From positions 62,001 to 126,000 of the forward strand of contig CAZXJI010000009.1 in the NCBI GenBank assembly GCA_964640955.1: DNA of 64,000 nt, given 5' to 3'. Source of the DNA: CAXXOK01 sp964640955. GTDB lineage: Bacteria; Bacillota; Clostridia; Christensenellales; Aristaeellaceae. The translations under genes and the position numbers were made by a program. This document shows, piece after piece, positions 1-7,020 of this stretch. The number at the start of each line of letters is the position of its first letter. Positions within the stretch are counted from its first letter, which is position 1. The notes below the pieces were generated by a model. It did no database searches and was not told where the DNA came from. It saw only the letters and a list, made by a program, of their open reading frames with translations.

Positions 1-323
1 GGCACATGTACGGGCCGGAGGTGGATATCCGTTTCCGCCCCAGTTTTTTCCCGTTCACGGAGCCCAGCGCCGAGGTGGACCTCACCTGTCCGGCCTGTGG
101 CGGCAAGGGCTGCCGCGTCTGCAAGGACACCGGCTGGGTGGAAATCCTGGGCAGCGGCATGGTCAACCCCAAAGTGCTGGAGATGTGCGGCATCGACAGC
201 CGCAGGTACAGCGGCTTCGCCTTCGGCGTGGGGCTTGAGCGCCTCGCCATGCGCCGCTACGGCATCCAGGACATGCGCCTGCTTTACGAGGGCGACGCGC
301 GTCTGCTTTCGCAGCTGCGCTGA
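1..323 (+). CDS. pheS: Phenylalanine--tRNA ligase alpha subunit, C-terminal part (5' end outside window)
   Basis: This is the last ~107 residues of the class II synthetase alpha subunit, the catalytic chain of the (alpha-beta)2 enzyme that charges tRNA-Phe in the cytoplasm. The reading frame is open from the window edge. The visible part contains the class II motif-like stretch DIRFRPSFFPFTEPS, a cysteine-rich segment (CPACGGKGCRVC) typical of bacterial PheS, and the C-terminal motif 3 block GFAFGVGLERLAM. pheT follows after 24 nt on the same strand, the usual bacterial arrangement. The start codon and any T-box or other leader lie upstream of the window. Confidence 0.97.
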   Translation, partial: HMYGPEVDIRFRPSFFPFTEPSAEVDLTCPACGGKGCRVCKDTGWVEILGSGMVNPKVLEMCGIDSRRYSGFAFGVGLERLAMRRYGIQDMRLLYEGDARLLSQLR

Positions 324-347
324 CGGGCGAAGGGAGGAGGACGAAAG

Positions 348-2735
348 ATGAAACTATCCATGACGATGCTTCGGGATTACGTGGACATTCCCGTGACCCC
401 GAAGGAATACGAAAGCCGGATGATCATGACCGGTACCGCCGTCGAAGGCGTGGAGGACATCGGCGGTCAGATCGACCGGGTGGTCGTGGGTCGGGTGCTG
501 ACCTGCGAGGGCGTGGAAGGCACCCACCTGCACCGGTGCACCGTGGACGTGGGCGGAGAAAGCCCCCTTTCCATCGTGTGCGGCGCGCCCAACGTGGCCG
601 CAGGCATCCTGGCCCCGGTCGCGCTGGACGGCGCCACCCTGCCCGGCGGCGTGACCATCAAAAAGGGCAAGCTGCGCGGCATGACGAGCGAAGGGATGCT
701 CTGCGCCGCGACCGAACTGGGCGTGCCCACCGACCTTTACCCCAGCGTCGGCGATGAGGGATTGCTTATCTTCAACGAGGATTATCCCGTAGGCGCGGAC
801 GTCAAACCCATCCTGGGGCTTAACGACGTGGCGATAGATTTCGATATTCTCGCCAACCGGCCGGACTGCCTCTGCGCGCTGGGCGTGGCCCGGGAGACGG
901 CCGCGGCGCTGAACACGGCGTTCAAAGCGCCGGAAGTCGCCGTGGTGGAAGCGGGCGGTAACATGGCCGACGAGGTCGGCATCCGCGTGGACGACGCCGA
1001 TCTCTGCCCCCGCTACGCCGCGCGGGTCATCAAAAACGTGCGCATCGGCCCTTCGCCCCTGTGGCTGCGCAAATACCTGCACGGCGCGGGCCTGCGCTCC
1101 ATCAACAACATCGTGGACATCACCAACTTTGTGATGATCGAGTACGGCCATCCCATGCACGCCTTCGATCTGAGCAAGGTGCGGGGCCGCAGGATCATCG
1201 TGCGCCGCGCCCATCCGGGCGAAACGCTCACCACGCTGGACGGGCAGAAGCGCGACCTGCGCCCCGACGATCTGCTGATCTGCGACGAGGAAACGGCCAC
1301 GGGCCTCGCCGGCATCATGGGCGGCGAGGAAAGCGAGATCATCGAGGGCACGACGGAGGTCATGTTCGAGTGCGCCAGCTTCAACCGCACCGCCATTCGG
1401 CTCACCAGCCGGGCGCTGGGCATGCGCACCGAAGCCAGCGGTCGCTTCGAGCGCGGGGTGAGCCCCGTAACCGTCCTGGACGCGCTCAACCGCGCCTGCT
1501 CGCTGGTCAACCTGCTGGACGCGGGCGACGTGGTCGCGGGCACGTACGACTTTTATCCCGTGCCCGTCGAGCCCAAAACGGTCACCGCGAGCATAGCGCG
1601 CATCTCCGAGCGCGCGGGCGTCGATATTCCCGCCGACGCGATGGTGGATATCCTGCGCAGGCTGTTCTTCACCGTGGAGCGCAGCGGCGACACCCTCACC
1701 GTCACCCCGCCGCCCTTCCGCAGCGACGTGGAGGGCGAGGCCGACCTGTGCGAGGAGGTGTTGCGCATCTACGGCTTCGAGCACATCGGCTGCACCCGCC
1801 TGCGCGGCGAAACCACGCAGGGCGCCGTAAGCCCGATGCTCCGGCTGAAGAGCCGCGTGGCGTCCATCCTGCAGGGGCTAGATTATCTGGAAGTGATGAA
1901 ATACAGCTTCCTGAGCATTCGCGACATCGAAAAGCTCGGCCTGCCTTCGGACGATCCGCGGCTGGACCCGCTGGCGATCCGCAATCCGCTGGGCGAGGAT
2001 ACCTCCGTCATGCGTCCGACGCTCGCGCCGGACATGCTCAAAACCCTTTCCTTCAACATGAACCACGGCACGGCCGAGGCGAACCTGTACGAGGCGGCCG
2101 CGGCGTTCGACAAGCACCGGCCCACGGCCGAAGGGCTGCCCACGGAAACGCAGACCCTCTGCCTGGGCAGCTACGGCGACAAGGCCGATTTCTACAGCGT
2201 CCGCGGCGCGCTGGAGGCGATCCTCCGCTCGCAGGGCATCACCTGCGAGGTAACGCCCGGCGCGGATGCGTACTACCACCCCGGCCGCAGCGCCCGGCTG
2301 ACCGCCGGGGACGTGACCTACGCGCAGGTGGGCGAGGTGCACCCTGCCGTGCGGGACGCGTTCGACCTGCCCCGCCGCGCGGTGCTGGCGGAGCTCAACC
2401 TGCAGGCGGTGCTTGAACACGCCACGCCCATGGGCGAGCTGACCCCCCTGCCGCGCTTCCCCAGCGTCGCGCGCGACCTGGCGCTGGTCATGGACGAAAG
2501 CGTGGCCGTGGGGCCGCTGCTGGCCGCCATGCGCCGCGCGGGCGGGCAGCTGCTGGAATCCATCGAGATGTTCGACGTGTACCGCGGCGCGCAGGTCGGG
2601 GAAGGCAAGAAGAGCGTCGCCTTCTCGCTGATCTTCCGCGCACCCGACCGCACGCTGACCGAGCCGGAGATCGCCCGGGCGATGGAGAAGGTGCAGCGCA
2701 GCTGCGAGCGCCTTTACGGTGCGGTGATCCGGTAA
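348..2735 (+). CDS. pheT: Phenylalanine--tRNA ligase beta subunit
   Basis: This is the 795-residue beta subunit of phenylalanyl-tRNA synthetase, full length for the long bacterial form. Order of domains: N-terminal hinge plus EMAP/OB-type tRNA-binding domain (about residues 40-150, including the VCGAPNV segment), B3/B4 editing domain (about 210-385, which removes mischarged Tyr-tRNA-Phe), B5 domain (about 405-475), catalytic-like core, and C-terminal ferredoxin-fold anticodon-binding domain (about 705-795, PLPRFPSVARDLALVMD). The start ATG at 348 has an upstream GGGAGGAGGA ribosome binding site. It is cotranscribed with pheS. A dispersed palindromic repeat follows the stop codon. Confidence 0.98.
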   Translation: MKLSMTMLRDYVDIPVTPKEYESRMIMTGTAVEGVEDIGGQIDRVVVGRVLTCEGVEGTHLHRCTVDVGGESPLSIVCGAPNVAAGILAPVALDGATLPGGVTIKKGKLRGMTSEGMLCAATELGVPTDLYPSVGDEGLLIFNEDYPVGADVKPILGLNDVAIDFDILANRPDCLCALGVARETAAALNTAFKAPEVAVVEAGGNMADEVGIRVDDADLCPRYAARVIKNVRIGPSPLWLRKYLHGAGLRSINNIVDITNFVMIEYGHPMHAFDLSKVRGRRIIVRRAHPGETLTTLDGQKRDLRPDDLLICDEETATGLAGIMGGEESEIIEGTTEVMFECASFNRTAIRLTSRALGMRTEASGRFERGVSPVTVLDALNRACSLVNLLDAGDVVAGTYDFYPVPVEPKTVTASIARISERAGVDIPADAMVDILRRLFFTVERSGDTLTVTPPPFRSDVEGEADLCEEVLRIYGFEHIGCTRLRGETTQGAVSPMLRLKSRVASILQGLDYLEVMKYSFLSIRDIEKLGLPSDDPRLDPLAIRNPLGEDTSVMRPTLAPDMLKTLSFNMNHGTAEANLYEAAAAFDKHRPTAEGLPTETQTLCLGSYGDKADFYSVRGALEAILRSQGITCEVTPGADAYYHPGRSARLTAGDVTYAQVGEVHPAVRDAFDLPRRAVLAELNLQAVLEHATPMGELTPLPRFPSVARDLALVMDESVAVGPLLAAMRRAGGQLLESIEMFDVYRGAQVGEGKKSVAFSLIFRAPDRTLTEPEIARAMEKVQRSCERLYGAVIR

Positions 2736-2778
2736 GCGTTTACAATCATAACAATCCATCCCCAGGGTGCCAAAAAAC

Positions 2779-2927
2779 CTTGTTTTGCAGGCACTCTGCC
2801 AGCCTGTTCAAAAGGCCCGAGATGCTAGGAAGCAAGGGCGGCAAGGGATTGAGCTTACTCGTTCGTAAGTGATACCCCTTGCCATCCCGCAGCTGACAAC
2901 GCAGATTGGGCTTTTGGGGCGGGCTGT
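2779..2927 (+). repeat. Dispersed nested-palindrome element, copy 1
   Basis: This ~149-bp element lies after the pheT stop. It matches the copy at 32194-32338 along its whole length in the same orientation, with only a few substitutions and 1-nt indels. The outer arms pair approximately (AGCCTGTTCAAAAGGCCC at 2801-2818 with GGGCTTTTGGGGCGGGCT at about 2908-2925). An inner stem pairs GGCAAGGG with CCCCTTGCC around an apical CTTAC/GTAAG hairpin. It encodes no plausible protein. Together with the promoter at 3007-3035 it accounts for most of the 336-bp gap between pheT and the next gene. It could be a REP/MITE-like element or a repeated transcribed RNA. Confidence 0.8.
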
Positions 2928-3006
2928 GGGCGCAGCGGCAGTCCTCCGCTTTCCTTACCCCGCCGTTACGCCTGCCTTACACTTTCGCAACCTGCCCCGC
3001 AAACGC

Positions 3007-3035
3007 TTTACAACCCTCCCTCAAGCTGGTATGAT
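3007..3035 (+). promoter_or_regulatory. Sigma-A promoter for the VanZ/RDD gene
   Basis: TTTACA at 3007-3012 and TATGAT at 3030-3035 are separated by exactly 17 nt. Each box matches five of six consensus bases. The downstream start at 3072 has a GGAGG site at 3058-3062. Confidence 0.7.
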
Positions 3036-3071
3036 GCCTGCGCGGTAACCCATTGACGGAGGTGTGGACCC

Positions 3072-4271
3072 TTGCGCTCGTATATCGAACCCATCCTGAC
3101 CGCGGCCTGGCTTTTCCCGCTGGTGGCGGCGCTGATCACGTTTCCGTACATGGTGATGCAATACCGAAAATACGGTTCCATCCTGCTTTTGCGCACGGCG
3201 ATCGTTTATTCGTTCATCCTTTACCTGATGTGCGCGTATTTTCTCACCATGCTCCCTTTGCCCAGCCGCGAAACGGTTGCCAAGCTTACCTCGCCCTACC
3301 TGCAGCTGACGCCTTTCGCGGACGCGGTGCGCTGGGTGCGCGAGTCGGGCTTCGTGCTTTCCGATCCCTCCACGTGGCGCGGGCTGATCGTCAACAAGGA
3401 TCTGTTCGTCATCGCCGCCAACGTCGTCATGACGATTCCGCTGGGCATCTACCTGCGGTATTACTTCCGTTGTTCGTTCCGTAAAACCGTGCTGATCGCC
3501 CTGGGCGTGAGTCTGGTTTTTGAGCTGACGCAGCTCAGCGCCCTGTTCGGCTATTACCCGCGCCCCTATCGGCTTTGCGAGACCGACGACCTCATTACCA
3601 ATACGCTGGGCGGGATGATCGGCTACTGGTTGGCCGGGCCGCTCACGCGCGTGCTCCCTTCCCGGGAGCGGATGGACCAGATCGCTTACAGCCGCGGCAC
3701 GCACGTCAGCGTCACCCGCCGGATTACGGCGGCGCTGGTGGATTGGATGGCGCTGGGCGGCGCGTCGGTGCTCGTCGTGCTGCTTGTGAAGCCGCTTCGC
3801 ACGCTCCTGCTGGACGACAGCCGGCTGCTGGTATGGCTGACGGTGTTCGGATTTCTGTATGTCGCGATGGTACTTTTGTACTTCATCCTCGGGGAGTGGC
3901 TGCAAAAAGGATTGACGATCGGCAAGCGGCTTACGCACATCCGTCTGGTGGATGCGCGCGACGGCGGCCACCCGCGGCTGTGGCAGTGCGCGGTGCGCTA
4001 TTCGCTTTTGTATTTCGGGTTCATGCCGCTGCCTTTCGCGGCGCTGCTGTTTCTGTTGTACGCCATGGACGGGGAAGGCGTGCAGTGGTTTTTGCTGCTG
4101 CTTTGCCTGTTTTCGATGCTTTTGTACGCCGCGTGCGTGGTGTGGGCCATCCTGAGCGTCGTCAACCGCCGCAACCAGCTGCCCCACGGGGCGCTGAGCA
4201 AAACGCGCAATATCAGCACCGTGCGGCTGCCCGCGGAGCCGGCCGGAGACACGCAGGCATCGCAGGCCTGA
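3072..4271 (+). CDS. VanZ-like / RDD-domain integral membrane protein
   Basis: This 399-residue membrane protein combines two families. The N-terminal ~200 residues resemble VanZ (hydrophobic helices, the YFLTMLPLPSR segment, and a later RLCETDDLITNTLGGMIGYW stretch like the conserved VanZ D-x-x-x-N-x-x-G motif). Residues ~215-370 are an RDD domain: RRITAALVDWMALGG near its start and the GEWLQKGLTIGKRLTHIRLVD motif in its middle. About eight membrane segments are expected. VanZ proteins are linked to teicoplanin and lipoglycopeptide resistance in some species, and RDD proteins to ion or osmolyte transport; the function here is unknown. The start is TTG at 3072, chosen for the GGAGG 9 nt upstream. 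It has its own promoter. Confidence 0.85.
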   Translation: MRSYIEPILTAAWLFPLVAALITFPYMVMQYRKYGSILLLRTAIVYSFILYLMCAYFLTMLPLPSRETVAKLTSPYLQLTPFADAVRWVRESGFVLSDPSTWRGLIVNKDLFVIAANVVMTIPLGIYLRYYFRCSFRKTVLIALGVSLVFELTQLSALFGYYPRPYRLCETDDLITNTLGGMIGYWLAGPLTRVLPSRERMDQIAYSRGTHVSVTRRITAALVDWMALGGASVLVVLLVKPLRTLLLDDSRLLVWLTVFGFLYVAMVLLYFILGEWLQKGLTIGKRLTHIRLVDARDGGHPRLWQCAVRYSLLYFGFMPLPFAALLFLLYAMDGEGVQWFLLLLCLFSMLLYAACVVWAILSVVNRRNQLPHGALSKTRNISTVRLPAEPAGDTQASQA

Positions 4272-4323
4272 AACCCGCCGCATACGGGGCGCCCCATTCT
4301 TTGTTTAGGGCAGCGGGTTGATG

Positions 4324-4372
4324 GCAGACAGAAACACAGGGGGCGCTCAGCGCCCCCTGTGCTTCTGTCTGC
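4324..4372. terminator. Very long perfect-type hairpin between convergent genes
   Basis: Two 23-nt arms (4324-4346 and 4350-4372) are complementary except at one position. They leave a 3-nt loop that is exactly the stop codon of the minus-strand yjdF gene. Neither side has a good T-run, so it may act as an RNA-stabilising or Rho-dependent boundary rather than a classical intrinsic terminator. Half of it encodes the C-terminus of YjdF. Confidence 0.55.
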
Positions 4373-4766
4373 GCTTTTCCTGCCGCAGCAGGAATTTCCG
4401 TTCTTCCTCGGCGTCGCGCGTCTGTCTGCTTCGCGCGCGCCCCTCCGCCTTGTTCATCTCCCGCTGACGGCTCAGCGCCTGCTGCGCCTTCGTGCCCACG
4501 CCGCTCTGCGCGAGGCTCCGCGCGGCTTCGCGCTGCATCCGTTTGGGATTGGACGGCATGGGCAGGGCCTTGCCGCCCGCCACGGCGACGCTGAAAGGAA
4601 GGTCGAAGTAACGCTCGAGCAGCAACCGGTATAGCTCGTAGTCCTTCGGCTCCGCGCCGAACACCAGCCTGGCGGCCCGCGTCGTTCCCCCTTCGCTTCG
4701 CTCCAGCACGCCTACCCAGAAAGGGTCGTCGAAAAAAACGGTCAGTTGAATCCTTACCGCTTCCAT
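4347..4766 (-). CDS. yjdF: YjdF family protein (DUF2992)
   Basis: A 139-residue DUF2992 protein. The start is ATG at 4766, preceded by AGGAGGATATTCC; the longer open frame upstream to 4847 is rejected because it runs through the leader. Residues 1-60 (MEAVRIQLTVFFDDPFWVGV and the FGAEPKDYELYRLLL stretch) are the conserved part. The C-terminal 60 residues are very basic and charged (Arg/Lys/Glu rich, probably helical). In Bacillus subtilis the family is controlled by the yjdF riboswitch, which responds to azaaromatic compounds. The biochemical role is unknown; detoxification or nucleic-acid/cofactor binding has been suggested. It has its own promoter inside the 3' end of the upstream DUF89 gene. 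Confidence 0.88.
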   Translation of the reverse strand: MEAVRIQLTVFFDDPFWVGVLERSEGGTTRAARLVFGAEPKDYELYRLLLERYFDLPFSVAVAGGKALPMPSNPKRMQREAARSLAQSGVGTKAQQALSRQREMNKAEGRARSRQTRDAEEERKFLLRQEKRRQKHRGR

Positions 4767-4769
4767 GGG

Positions 4770-4880
4770 AATATCCTCCTTATACGGTTTCCCGCAAAGA
4801 ACGGACAACCAAGGAGGCAGGTTACTGACGGCTTTCGCCGCGCCCACGACTACCGACGGGGACTGTGTTTTTATCTTTGC
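4770..4880 (-). ncRNA. Candidate yjdF riboswitch leader
   Basis: About 110 nt separate the predicted start site (near 4880) from the yjdF ribosome binding site. The RNA can form a GAAA-capped hairpin CGGC-GAAA-GCCG (4840-4829) inside a helix GGTAG/CTGCC (4854-4850 with 4820-4816). It can also close CCCGT with GCGGG. The length, position and gene downstream all fit the yjdF RNA class of Firmicutes. The class assignment comes from context and remembered motif features and was not checked by a covariance model. Confidence 0.6.
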
Positions 4881-4886
4881 TTTTAC

Positions 4887-4915
4887 AGCATAGGCCGGCC
4901 GGCGTAAAAAGTCAA
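4887..4915 (-). promoter_or_regulatory. Sigma-A promoter for yjdF
   Basis: On the minus strand TTGACT (4915-4910), a 17-nt spacer and TATGCT (4892-4887). The -35 box overlaps the last codons of the DUF89 gene, which shows that yjdF is transcribed independently. Confidence 0.65.
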
Positions 4916-5826
4916 CCGTCCGCCCCGCTCCGCTCCCCGCAAACCGCGAAGGGCAGCCGCCGCTCGTTCACAAACAGGCCCGTTAGCTTCGGCACCCCAA
5001 AGCGGCGAACGAAATAGTCGCACTTGCACAACAGCAGATAATACACGTTCAGTCCGCATCCGGCCATCGTCTCGAAATTGGCCTGCCCTTTGGCGATCAC
5101 TACGTCCGCGCCCGCGAGCAGCGCTCGCGCTTCCCCGCTGATCTCCGTGCGGACGGTGCCGGGCAGGGAGCTTCCGTTGCCCACGACGGGTACCAGGGCG
5201 TCAAGTCCGACGGCGGCCGCGTCCTCCGCGGTCGCGTCGTTGAGGGTGGGCGCGCCGCGCACGAGCAGGGTCACGGCGGCGTTCGGGAAGCGCCTGCGCA
5301 GAAGCGCGATCAGCAGCTTGTCCAACACGATCTCGCCGGCGTTGTCGGACACGTACGCGACGCTTCCGGCGCGGGCCATATCGGCCTTGAAGCGCGCATA
5401 TTCCGCCTCGTTAAGCGCCTCGGCGCGCACGTTTTGCAGAAGCTCGTCCATCAGGCCGTCGTCCACCTCGTGGCGGCCGCCGAAGTCGATGTAGTTGCCC
5501 ACCCGCGCCAGCTTGATCGCGCAGGCGAGCGGATCGTCGCTTTCGTCGATCACGGCCTGCAAACGCCCTTCCAGCGCGAGCATCCGCTCGTTGTAAACCC
5601 GCTTCAGCTCCGCGTAGTCCTTCCGCTTGCGTTCGCCGAAGCGCTTTAAATACAGTTCGTCGATCTTTACGCTCAGCTGCGCGGTGCACAGCGACGGATC
5701 GCTTTGGGCAATCAGGCGCATCACTTCGCGCAGATAGGCGGTTTTCTCCGTCTCCCCGACGGTCGGCGGCACGCTGTCCATGTCTCGGCCCAGCAGGCAC
5801 AGGATGCATTCGGCGTTGGTGCGCAC
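4912..5826 (-). CDS. DUF89 / ARMT1-like family protein
   Basis: A 304-residue DUF89 protein. Family members are metal-dependent damage-control phosphatases or related enzymes acting on small phosphorylated metabolites. Seen here: an N-terminal CILC pair (the Cys-x-x-Cys near the start seen in the prokaryotic subgroup), a central SDNAGEIVLDKLL block with the conserved Asp-Asn-x-x-Glu, and the late KGQANFETMAG motif. The start is taken as GTG at 5826 (VRTNAECILC). The open frame continues upstream to 6168 but that part is antisense to the dGTPase gene and does not look like the family. The substrate is unknown. Confidence 0.82.
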   Translation of the reverse strand: MRTNAECILCLLGRDMDSVPPTVGETEKTAYLREVMRLIAQSDPSLCTAQLSVKIDELYLKRFGERKRKDYAELKRVYNERMLALEGRLQAVIDESDDPLACAIKLARVGNYIDFGGRHEVDDGLMDELLQNVRAEALNEAEYARFKADMARAGSVAYVSDNAGEIVLDKLLIALLRRRFPNAAVTLLVRGAPTLNDATAEDAAAVGLDALVPVVGNGSSLPGTVRTEISGEARALLAGADVVIAKGQANFETMAGCGLNVYYLLLCKCDYFVRRFGVPKLTGLFVNERRLPFAVCGERSGADG

Positions 5827-5934
5827 GTTTCGGCCCCGCTTTCGAAAACTTTTCCGATTCGCATCATACCATAAACGAAGGAAAAACGCGAACCCGTACG
5901 GAATACACACTATAGGCGTAAAGGGGGCTGGGGC

Positions 5935-6939
5935 ATGACCATTCGCGAGCAATGGGAGCAACACGAGGAGCAGTGGCTGTCTCCGCACGCCGTGCGCAGC
6001 GCGGATACGCGCGGCCGCGAGCGCCCGGTGACGCCCTGTGAAGTGCGTACCGATTTTCAGCGCGACCGCGACCGCATCATCCACAGCAAGGGCTTCCGGC
6101 GGCTGAAGTTCAAGACCCAGGTCTTTTTGGCGCCCAAGGGCGACCATTACCGTACGCGGCTGACGCACACGCTGGAGGTTTCGCAGGTGGCGCGCACGCT
6201 GGCGCGGGCCCTACACCTGAACGAGGATCTCACCGAGGCCATCGCTTTGGGGCACGACCTGGGGCACACCCCCTTCGGGCACATCGGCGAGGCGACGCTC
6301 AACCGGCTCATGCCCGGCGGTTTTCAGCACAACGCGCAGAGCCTGCGCATGGTGGATGTACTGGAGAAGGACGGCAAGGGGCTGAACCTTACCTGGGAGG
6401 TGCGCGACGGCATCCGCCACCACAGCGGCCGGGAGGAGCCCGCGACGCTGGAGGGCTGGTGCGTGCGACGCGCCGACCGCATCGCCTATATCAACCACGA
6501 CATCGACGACGCCATCCGCGGCGGCGTGCTCAAGCCTTTCGAGCTGCCCCGCCGTTGCCTTGAGGTGCTGGGCGACACACACAGCAAGCGCATCAACACC
6601 ATGATTCTGGACGTCGTCCGGGTGAGCACCGACCAGCCTTACGTGCGCATGAGTCCCGAGGTGCACGACGCAAGCGACGAGCTGCGCACCTTCCTGTTTA
6701 CCAACGTCTATAACGACAGCTGGCGCCAGAAGGAGGAAAAGCGCTGCGATTACGTGCTCAGCGCCCTGTTCGCCCACTACGTGCAAAATCCGTCCCTCAT
6801 GCCCGACGAGTACGTGCAGATCGCCTATCAGGATGGGGTGGAGCGCGCCGTGTGCGATTTTTTGGCCTGCATGACCGACCGCTACGCCACCGACGACTTT
6901 ACGAGCATCTTCGTCCCCAACGACTTTTCCATTCGCTGA
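5935..6939 (+). CDS. dgt: dGTP triphosphohydrolase-like HD-domain protein
   Basis: A 334-residue dNTPase-type protein. The HD metal site is visible as RLTHTLEVSQVART followed by ALGHDLGHTPFGHIGE (about residues 82-120), and later ADRIAYINHDIDDA gives the distal Asp. This family hydrolyses dGTP or other dNTPs to the nucleoside plus tripolyphosphate and helps set nucleotide pools. The gene directly upstream of dnaG in many Clostridia belongs to this family, which supports the call. A GGGGG-rich site precedes ATG 5935. The 108-bp gap to the divergent DUF89 gene contains no strong promoter that I can pick out. Confidence 0.92.
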   Translation: MTIREQWEQHEEQWLSPHAVRSADTRGRERPVTPCEVRTDFQRDRDRIIHSKGFRRLKFKTQVFLAPKGDHYRTRLTHTLEVSQVARTLARALHLNEDLTEAIALGHDLGHTPFGHIGEATLNRLMPGGFQHNAQSLRMVDVLEKDGKGLNLTWEVRDGIRHHSGREEPATLEGWCVRRADRIAYINHDIDDAIRGGVLKPFELPRRCLEVLGDTHSKRINTMILDVVRVSTDQPYVRMSPEVHDASDELRTFLFTNVYNDSWRQKEEKRCDYVLSALFAHYVQNPSLMPDEYVQIAYQDGVERAVCDFLACMTDRYATDDFTSIFVPNDFSIR

Positions 6940-7020
6940 CGGACGGCGAGGCGGTAAATTGTTCACTCCGCGGCAGGAAACCAACCGGGCGCGGCGAATG
7001 AGATAGAGGGTGAAACAAGC

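Noticed and set aside
354..1784. A 476-residue minus-strand frame inside pheT
   Set aside because: Shadow of pheT created by GC-rich third positions.
5827..6168. Upstream extension of the DUF89 protein to an ATG at 6168
   Set aside because: The added 114 residues are antisense to the dGTPase gene and unlike the family. GTG 5826 starts just before the conserved CILC.
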